Source: Cyanophora paradoxa
Taxonomy: Eukaryota > Glaucocystophyceae > Cyanophorales > Cyanophoraceae
NCBI GenBank assembly: GCA_004431415.1
Contig: QPMI01000386.1
Span: 1 to 25,149 of the forward strand
Length of the DNA: 25,149 bases
Direction: 5' to 3'
Of this stretch, positions 18,633-25,149 are shown piece after piece. The notes beneath the pieces are model-generated. The model saw only the letters and a program-made list of their open reading frames with translations, was not told the origin of the DNA and did no database searches. A program made the position numbers and the translations under genes. Position 1 is the stretch's first letter; each line of letters opens with the position of its first letter.

Positions 18633-21048
18633 CTACGCCTGGCAGTAGTCGGTGTTGAAGCCGAGGTGGCGGCGCAGCTTGAAGTCCTCCACCACCGTGA
18701 CCCTGCGCGGCGCCCGACGTCGGCCGGGGCGGCGCAGCAGGGCAGACCGGGGCCGGCAAGGGCGGGGGGGCGGGGGGGCGGGGCGGGGCGGACGTGGTGG
18801 TGATGACGAGGAGGATGGCGGAGACGGCGATGACGGCGGAGAGGATGAAGATCTCGATGGACTGCACGTAGCCGCGGTAGCGCTTGAGGAGGCGGTCCAC
18901 CACCCAGTGGCTCACCAGCGCCCCCGCGAGGCCGCACGAGCAGAACCAGATCGCGTAATCCCACCGCAGCATCCCGAAGACCGAGAAGGCCGTCGTGCTG
19001 CTCACCGACGTGAAGAGCTGCCCGGCGCGGCGTCAGGCGGGCCGGAGTGCACGCAAAGCCAGCAAGCAGAGCGGACGATCATGTAGGAGGAGGTTGCCAT
19101 GACGACCTGCGGGTGGAGGCCGAGGTCGAGCATGAGGGGGCCCTTGACGACGCCCCCGCCCAGCCCGAGCGCCCCCGCCACCATGCCCGCCCCCACCGAG
19201 TAGAGGGGGTACACGCGGATGCCGCGCTCCGTCCAGCGCACGTCGAAGGGCTTGAAGGGGAAGCCGAACCAGACCTTCCGGTCGTACTCCGCCTTCACCC
19301 ACCGCCTGCGCGCCCCCGCCGCCGCCGCGTCAGGGGCGCCCGGGCCGGGGCCGCCGGGGCGGGGCGGGGCGGGGCGGGCCCGTAGATGTAGGCGACGACG
19401 TAGAAGCCGAAGAAGGGGACCCAGATGAGGGACCACCAGACCGCCGTGCAGCCCTTGATCCCCACCACGCTGTGCGCTGCGGCCGCAGCCCGTCAGGCCC
19501 CGAGCCACCGCGGCGGGTCAGGCGGGGCGGACCGCCGCGGCCGCCGAGCATGAGGGTGCAGGTGAGGTACACGGCGGAGCAGGCGAGCAGCGCGAAGAAC
19601 TTCCGGAACTGCGCCCCCCGCCCCCCGCCGGCCCCCGCGTCGGCCGCGAAAGTCGGGCGGGGCGGGCGGGGCGGGGGAAGGGGGGTAGGGGGACCTGGAA
19701 GACGCGCTCCTTGAGGAGGATGCGGGCGACCTCGACGCTTGCGAGCTCCGCGTTCGTCTCCAGCGCCCGCCCCGCCTCCTCCCGCCGCTGCGCCCCGTTC
19801 GCCTGCCCGTTCCCCTGCCCGTTCGCCGCCGGGCCGCCCTTGGCGGGGCCGTTGGCCGCCTCGGAGGGCGGGGCCGGCGTGCCGGCGCCGCCGGCGAGCT
19901 TCATGGCCACGGCCGGCCCTGCCGCCCCGTCGCGCTCGCGCCGCGGCGCGGCGGCGGCGGAGCGGGGCGCACCGTAGAGCTGCGTCGACGGGCTCTGCAC
20001 GAACGGCGCCAAGGGAAGGCCGCCTGCGGGGCCCGTGAGGCGCGCCAACGGACGCGCGGGCGGGCGGGCGGGCGGGCGGACCGCCGCCGGGGGCGGCCGT
20101 TGCGGGCGAGGGCGAGGGCGGCTCGCCGACCTTGACCGAGACCTCCCGCGTCGAGACGTCGGCTGCGCGCGGGGCCGGCCGTTAGGCGCGGGCGGCACGG
20201 GCGGTGGGGCGGGCGGACGGGAGCGGATGGACTCGTCGGCGAGCCAGGCGGCGTCGCTCTGGAGGGCGAGGATGATGGAGGCGCGCCGCTGGGCCGCCCG
20301 GTCCATGAGGTACTGCTTCAGGCCCTTCCGCACGGTCGTCCACACCGTGTACACCACCATCAGCACGATCAGCTGCACGGACGCGCGCGCGCGGGCGTCG
20401 GGCGGCGGCGTCGCGGCCTCGCGGCGGGGCGGGGGGCGGGCGGGGCGGGGCGCGGACGATGTCGATGAGCCAGGTGGGGAGGGTGACGTTGAGGAGGACG
20501 CCGACCATCACCCCGGAGAGCGTCGTCGGCTCCAGCACCAGCGCCATGTCAAAGTCTGCCGCCCCACGTCGGGCCCCGTCTCGGGCCCCGCCGGACCCCG
20601 CGCCGCCCCCACGACCCGCGGCGGCCGAGCCGTGCGCACCAATGATGGGCCGGTCAGCGTGCGGGTGCCGCTTCCGGAAGAGCTGGATCATATTCCCTGC
20701 GCCGCCGCGTCATGCCCAGCGAGCCGCCGCGGCGCCCCGCCGGCCGCGGCGGCGCTGCGGCCGCAGCGAAACCCGCAGAAACGCGGCGCTCACCGAGCGA
20801 TACGCCGAAGATTGTGGCCTGCCGGCGGCGCTCAGTCGGAGGACGGAGCGTGGGAGCGGCGCGCAGACCTTGGAGAGGGGGATGGCCTCGCGGGTGGTGA
20901 AGCCGAGGGCAAAGATGAAGAGCGGCACGTACAGACCGCCGCCGCCGATTCCGCCGCCCGACGCCATCGCAGAGCCGGTGAAGACTCCGAGCGAGGCCAG
21001 CGCATGCCGCCAACCGAACCCCGGAAAGAGCGGCGCATAGCTCACCAT
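18633..21048 (-). CDS. TauE/SafE-family anion transporter, plant/protist type
   Basis: Twelve exons close exactly in frame (1620 nt, 539 aa): 20869-21048, 20794-20818, 20640-20696, 20458-20555, 20219-20372, 20082-20162, 19695-20023, 19533-19608, 19380-19476, 19077-19305, 18794-19017, 18633-18702. Both halves carry the family's Gly-rich core: GSAMASGGGIGGGGLYVP (about residues 25-42) and VAGALGLGGGVVKGPLMLDL in the second half. The first half continues TREAIPLSKATIFGVSLGN and IDFDMALVLEPTTLSGVMVG, typical of the eukaryotic branch. About 9-10 spans are predicted. A polar Pro/Ala/Gly linker, about residues 160-305, separates the halves. The C-terminus is EDFKLRRHLGFNTDYCQA. TauE/SafE proteins move sulfite, sulfonates or similar anions across membranes; the substrate is unknown. 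Start 21048 is the first ATG of the hydrophobic frame. Intron 19306-19379 uses a GC donor. Confidence 0.9.
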
Positions 21049-21436
21049 CGCTAGCCTAACTAAAACAGCGGACGGAAACGACTCCTCGACCAAGACACAG
21101 CTCGCGCTGCGCCAGCCAGCCCGACGCCGGCCGGGCGCGGCAAGCTGCTAAAACGATTTCAACGCGCGTCGAGTGGACTTTTCGAGCACGACGCCGGGTG
21201 CGGCAGCGCTCTTGCGTTCTTTGATCAACGAAAGGGGGGGGACTGCAGCCTTGGGGGCTACAGTATTCGACGTGCGATGGACGCTCTGCTCCGGAGAGGC
21301 TTCAGCGATGGTGCGTGACCTGCCGCGTGTTTTTGCGTCCTCGGAGGCGCCTCGTGCGCGCCCCGGCTGGGAGAGCGGGGTTAGCAACGAGAGACCAGTC
21401 CTCCGGGGGGCGAGAGCGTAGCGCGTGCCACCTAGG
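21049..21436. promoter_or_regulatory. divergent intergenic region
   Basis: Lies between the minus-strand start of the TauE-like gene (21048) and the plus-strand start of the GPATCH8-like gene (21437). Open frames exist on both strands (about 80 codons) but begin at non-ATG codons and match nothing I recognise. No core promoter element is obvious. Confidence 0.4.
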
Positions 21437-23199
21437 ATGAAGATTCCTCGTAGATGAAGTCGTCGCCCGCTTCCCGACGCCGAGAATGAGAGCGCCCGAT
21501 GCGCCTTTGACGCTCGGCGCGCAGGGCCCCCGCCGGGCGCTCCACCGCCGCCGCAGGCACCAGCGAGCGGCTACGGGCGGCCCAAGATCGTCTCGTCGAG
21601 CAGCCCGACGCCAGGCGGCAGCGGTGGCATTCTGCCTCTCGTGCAGGCGGGGCCCTCGCGGTCGGATTCGGCGGCGCAGCAGCACTACTCGGCATACGCG
21701 GCGGGCTCGAAGCCGACGGGAGGAGACGGGGAGCTGACGCTGGACAGCCTCTTCGAGGAGGAGCACGCTGGGATCGGGGCGGGGCGGCACCAGTTGGAGG
21801 CCGCCTCGCAGCACGTCGCCATCAAGGCCGACAACGTCGGCTACCGCCTCCTCCAGAAGATGGGCTGGCAGGAGGGCATGGGCCTCGGCGGCCGCGGCCA
21901 CGGTGCCCGCCGCGCCGCGGCGCGACGTTTCGGGCGCGCGGGGCGTTGAGGCGGGGGCGGGGCAGGGCGGGTGGAGCCGATCAAGGTGGAGCTGAAGGAG
22001 GATCGGATGTGCCTGGGGCGGGCGGCGGCCGACGAGGCGGAGCTCGCCACCACCGAGCTCGTGCGCCCCGCCCCGCCCCGCCCCGCGCGCCGGCGCGCGG
22101 CGGGCGTGTGGCTGACGCGGGGGCGGGCCAGGCGTCGTCGCGGAAGCTGCTGGAGGTGGAGCGCACGCTGACGCCGGAGCAGCGGGCGCTGCGGGAGGCG
22201 GAGCGGCTCAAGAACGAGGCGATCCACGAGGAGCGCATGAACGTGATCAGCGTCTTCCGCTGCGACCTCTGCAACAAGCAGTACACCAAGGCCACCGAGT
22301 ACGAGGTCCGGCCCCGCCGCCCCGCGCACGCGCCCCGCCGCTCCGTTGCCGACGGGGGCGGGGCCGGGGGCAGGTGCACCTGGACAGCTACGACCACCAC
22401 CACAAGAAGCGCTTCGCGGAGACGAAGAAGCTCGCCCAGCGCGAGTCCCAGGTGCGCGCGCCCTCTCGCGCCCGCGGCCGGCGGCGGCTGACGCGGGGCG
22501 CGGCGCAGGCGGACTCGGCGCGGAAGGAGCAGAAGCGGATGGAGAAGGAGATGGAGAAGATGAGGAAGATGCAGCAGCAGCTGTGCGGCCCCGCCCCCGC
22601 CCCGCCCCGCCCCGGCGCCGCGCGGCGCGGCTCACGGGCGGGCAGGGCGGAGCACCAGCAGCGGCTCGGGAAGGCGGCGCCGGCGGCTTCGAGCAGCCCG
22701 GCGCCGGCGCCGGCGGCCCGGGGCCGTCGGAGGAGCCGGAGCCGCCGGGGCGGAGGAGCAGGGCGGGTGGAGCTCGGTGCCGGCCTCGGGGGCTGGGCGA
22801 CCGTCTCCGCCCCGAGCGGCGGCGGCTGGAGCTCTGTCCCGCCTCGGCCTCCGGCGGCGGCTGGGCCACTGTCTCCCACGGCGCCTCCGGCGGCGGCGGC
22901 GGCGGCGGCGGCGGGTGGTCGACGGTGGCGGCGCCGGACGCCCCCGCAGCGTCGGGCGGCGGCTGGTCGAGCGTCGCTGCCCCCGCGGCCTCCGGCGGCG
23001 GCTGGGCGAGCGTGGCGGCCCCCACGGCCCCCGCCGCGCCCTCGCCCTCGCCCTCTCCCTCGCCGCCCCCGGAGGGCCCCAAGCTGGGGATGAAGATCGG
23101 CTTTAACCTCGTGCGCCCCGCCCCGGCCCGCCCCGCCCCGCCCTGGCCGACTCGCCCCGGCCGACCCGCGCGCAGAACGCGAAGAAGCAGCGGACGTGA
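21437..23199 (+). CDS. GPATCH8-like G-patch and C2H2 zinc-finger protein
   Basis: First coding exon 21437-21449 is 13 nt (MKIP + 1 nt), then 21525-21902, 21966-22060, 22132-22305, 22374-22451, 22509-22582, 22646-23110 and 23176-23199. Order: Pro/Ser N-terminus (GYGRPKIVSSSSPTPGG); G-patch at residues ~102-131 (NVGYRLLQKMGWQEGMGLGG); VEPIKVELKEDRMCLGR, as follows the G-patch in GPATCH8; helix (RALREAERLKNEAIHEERMN); C2H2 finger with Cys206, Cys209, His222 and His228 (FRCDLCNKQYTKATEYE then VHLDSYDHHHKKRF); Lys/Glu helix; repeats of GGGW(S/A)(S/T)V; end KLGMKIGFNL + NAKKQRT. G-patch proteins activate DEAH helicases in RNA processing; GPATCH8 acts in splicing. Intron 22306-22373 splits the finger between its Cys and His pairs. 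The repeat region 22690-22870 has four frame shifts in one direction, probably missing bases. Confidence 0.88.
22775..23045 (+). repeat. degenerate GGGW(S/A)(S/T)V coding repeats
   Basis: Within the last long exon of the GPATCH8-like gene at least six copies of a short motif can be read, for example GGWSSVPASG, GGWATVSAPS, GGGWSSVP, GGGWATVSHG, GGGWSTVAAP, GGGWSSVAAP and GGGWASVAAP, separated by Ala/Ser/Pro/Gly spacers. The first copies lie in different frames, the later ones in one frame. At the DNA level the unit is about 40-50 nt and imperfect. Confidence 0.65.
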
Positions 23200-23242
23200 G
23201 ATTAAGGCTCGGGCTCTACAGCGGACGCGGGCGGGCGGGGGG

Positions 23243-25149
23243 CTAGCCCTCCCTGTGGTGGAGGCCCCGCACGATCCGCTCGTACGCCGCCGAGCGGCGC
23301 GGGGCCGCCTCCCGCCCCCAGCCCTCCGGCGAGGCCCGCCGCCGCGGCCCCTCCTGCCCCCGCACTCCTGTTAGAATTGAAGAGGAGCCGAGCGGGACGC
23401 GCCGCGGACCGGGTTTGAGGCGGGCGTGGCGGCGTCGTGGGGGGAGAGGTGGGGCGCCAGCGCCGGCCAGGGCGACCCGAGAACGGGGTACGGCGCTGGG
23501 AGGGCGGCGCCAGTGCTGCCGCTGCCGCTGGCGGCGGCGGCGGGGCGCTCGAGGGGCGCGGCGGGGCCGGGAGGGCGGCCGCGCCCGCGGGAGGAAGGGC
23601 GAGGCGATGCGGAAGGGGGAAGAGGAGCGCCGCTGGGACGAGGGGGCGTGCGACGCGGCGCCCGCCCCGGCGCCGCGCGGGTTGCCGGCGCGGCGGCCGA
23701 CCGCCCGACGCGGGTGGAGGAGAGGGGGGCGCTGGCGGCCCCGCGCGCTGCGACGGGGCGGGCGCCGGTGTCTGGGGCGTGGCCAGCGCGGAGGCAAGTG
23801 CGGAGGAGTGGGCGGCGGGGGCGGGGACTCGTGGGGGGCGTCAGAGGGGCCCGGGTGGAGGGAGCGGGCCCAGTCCTCGACGCGGAGCAGCGCCGGCGAG
23901 GCGGCGGCGGGGGAGCGCGCCAGGGCCGGGGCTGCTGCCGGGGCGGTTGCCGCTGCCGGGGCGGGGGCGCGGGCGGGGACGGATGTCTGGAGGAGGGCGG
24001 CGATGGCGGCGGCGGCCTCGGCCGACTCGCGGTGCTCCCGCGCGCTCTCCTCCAGCCCCGCCCTGCGCCCCGCACCGGCGCCGGCCCCGTCAGGCGCGAG
24101 CTCGGGTGGAGGAGAGGGGGAGGGCGGGCGGGCCTGCCGCGGGCGGCGGCGGCGTCGGCCTCGAGGGCGGCGCGGAGGCGGCCCTCGGCCTCGAGGCGGG
24201 CGCGCAGCTCGGCCTTCTCGTCCGCCAGGCTCTGGATCAGGTGCTCCGCCGCCCGCAGCCGGCTCTCCGCCGCCCGCCGCCCCTCCTCCGCCGCCGCCGC
24301 CCCGCCGCTCGCCCCCACCGCCGCCGTCTCCGCCGCCGCCGCCCGCCGCTGCGCGCGGGGCGCGTCAGGCCGGCGGGGCCGTGGGGCCGTGCGGCGGGGG
24401 CCGCGGCGCGCCTCGAGATCTCGAAGGGCGTCGGAGAGGGCGGCGCGGGCGGCGCGCAGCTCGTTCAGCTCGTGGAAGTATGCGTCCGCCTGCGCTGGGC
24501 TCGCTCGGACGAAGGTGTTTGCGGGGCGGGGCGGGGGGCGGGGCGGACGCGGGAGGCGGCGGCGTCGCGCTCGGCGGCGAGGGCGCAGGCGAGGGCGGAG
24601 GCGTCGCCGGCCCGCCGCGCCTCCTCCGAGAGCGCCCGCCACGCCCCCGCCGCCTCCTCCCGCGCCCGCACCTCGCCGGCCCGCCCCCGCGCCGCCCCCT
24701 CCTCCGCCTCCTCCCGCCCCGCCGCGCCTCCGCCTCCGCCGCTCCGCCGCGCCCCGCGCCGCCTCCGCCTCCTCGGCCGCCGCGAGGGCCGCCCGCGCCC
24801 GGGCGTCGGCCTCGGCGGCGGCGGCCTCGGCGCGGACGGCGCGGGCGGCGGCGGCGCGGAGCGGGGCGGCCTCGTCCTCGGCGCGGCGGAGGGCGTCGCG
24901 GGCGGCGGCGAGCTCGGCGGCGAGGGCCTCCGCCTCGGCGCGGGCCTCGCGGGCGGCCCCCGCGGCGTGCCCGGCGCGCCCGGCCTCCTCGCGAGGGCGC
25001 TCCAGGCGCGGCCGGCGTCGGCGGCGGCGCGGAGGGCGGCCTCCTCGGCCGCGCGAGGGCCTCCGCCGTCTCCCGCGCGAGCCGCGAGGCCACGGCCGCC
25101 TCCGCCCGCGCCCCGTTCACCTCCGCCTCCGCCTCCGCCAGGAAGCCCC
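23243..25149 (-). CDS. long Ala/Arg/Glu coiled-coil protein (5' end outside window)
   Basis: Minus-strand gene entering from the right edge and ending at TAG 23243-23245, only 43 nt from the stop of the convergent GPATCH8-like gene. Coding blocks: a long heptad-rich stretch from 25149 to 24549 (AEAEAEVNGARAEAAVASRL, AREARAEAEALAAELAAARD, AGDASALACALAAERDAAAS), then 24412-24489 (ADAYFHELNELRAARAALSD), 24138-24348 (AEHLIQSLADEKAELRARLE), about 23410-24062 (GLEESAREHRESAEAAAAIA, then Pro/Ala-rich), and 23243-23367 (SAAYERIVRGLHHREG at the C-terminus). Introns: 24490-24548 (GTCCGC), 24349-24411 (GC donor, CTGACGCGCC before the AG), 24063-24137 (GC donor) and probably 23368-23409. Not all junctions keep frame in my model. 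The family is not recognised; long coils of this kind are usually structural, cytoskeletal or tethering. Confidence 0.55.

Noticed and set aside
1-25149. Introner elements (mobile introns of one family), suggested by the many introns beginning GTGCGCCCC or GTCCGCCCC
   Set aside because: Apart from the 55-nt array copies, introns share only composition and end signals; I see no extended homology, terminal repeats or target duplications. A whole-genome intron clustering would decide.
1-25149. tRNA, rRNA or snRNA genes
   Set aside because: I looked for TTCGA-type T-loops and familiar snRNA words; the few TTCGA sites are in AT-rich palindromes or coding DNA without a clover-leaf.
1-25149. A bacterial high-GC (actinobacterial-type) origin with operons
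   Set aside because: Protein families and conserved domains are interrupted by short introns with branch-like sites, and neighbouring genes alternate strand.

Overview
The window looks like nuclear DNA of a very GC-rich eukaryotic microbe, most likely a unicellular alga or related protist. Evidence: every recognisable protein is cut by short introns (mostly 48-97 nt) with GT-AG or GC-AG ends; a branch-like CTGAC/CTCAC/GTGAC often lies shortly before the AG; genes alternate strand without operon logic; and the recognisable families are eukaryotic (GPATCH8-type G-patch/zinc finger, gamma-glutamylaminecyclotransferase, plant-type TauE/SafE, tandem RRMs, propeller plus coiled coil). I cannot name the lineage; haptophyte, pelagophyte or green picoalga are guesses from composition only.

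Layout, left to right: (1) 1-2155, minus, multi-span membrane protein, 3' end beyond the window; (2) 2582-4504, plus, coiled-coil protein with microexons; (3) 4917-6522, minus, acidic/basic low-complexity protein; (4) 7089-8399, plus, single-pass membrane protein of unknown family; (5) 8929-11829, minus, beta-propeller plus coiled-coil protein whose coil is built by tandemly duplicated exon-intron units; (6) 12836-14240, minus, GGACT-like gamma-glutamylaminecyclotransferase with an 11-nt microexon; (7) 14510-18335, plus, SR-like low-complexity protein ending in two RRM-like domains; (8) 18633-21048, minus, TauE/SafE-family transporter, 12 exons; (9) 21437-23199, plus, GPATCH8-like protein; (10) 23243 to beyond the right edge, minus, long coiled-coil protein. 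A possible small plus-strand gene lies at 12516-12882.

Four spliced models close exactly in frame without correction: 455 aa at 4917-6522, 682 aa at 8929-11829, 242 aa at 12836-14240 and 539 aa at 18633-21048. Other genes contain frame breaks that no visible intron explains, probably sequence errors in GC tracts.

The genes do not form one pathway. Two (RRM protein, GPATCH8-like) suggest RNA processing. What unites the window is its gene architecture: hairpin-prone GC introns, frequent GC donors, many microexons, and one gene in which a 54-nt exon and its 55-nt intron were duplicated together.
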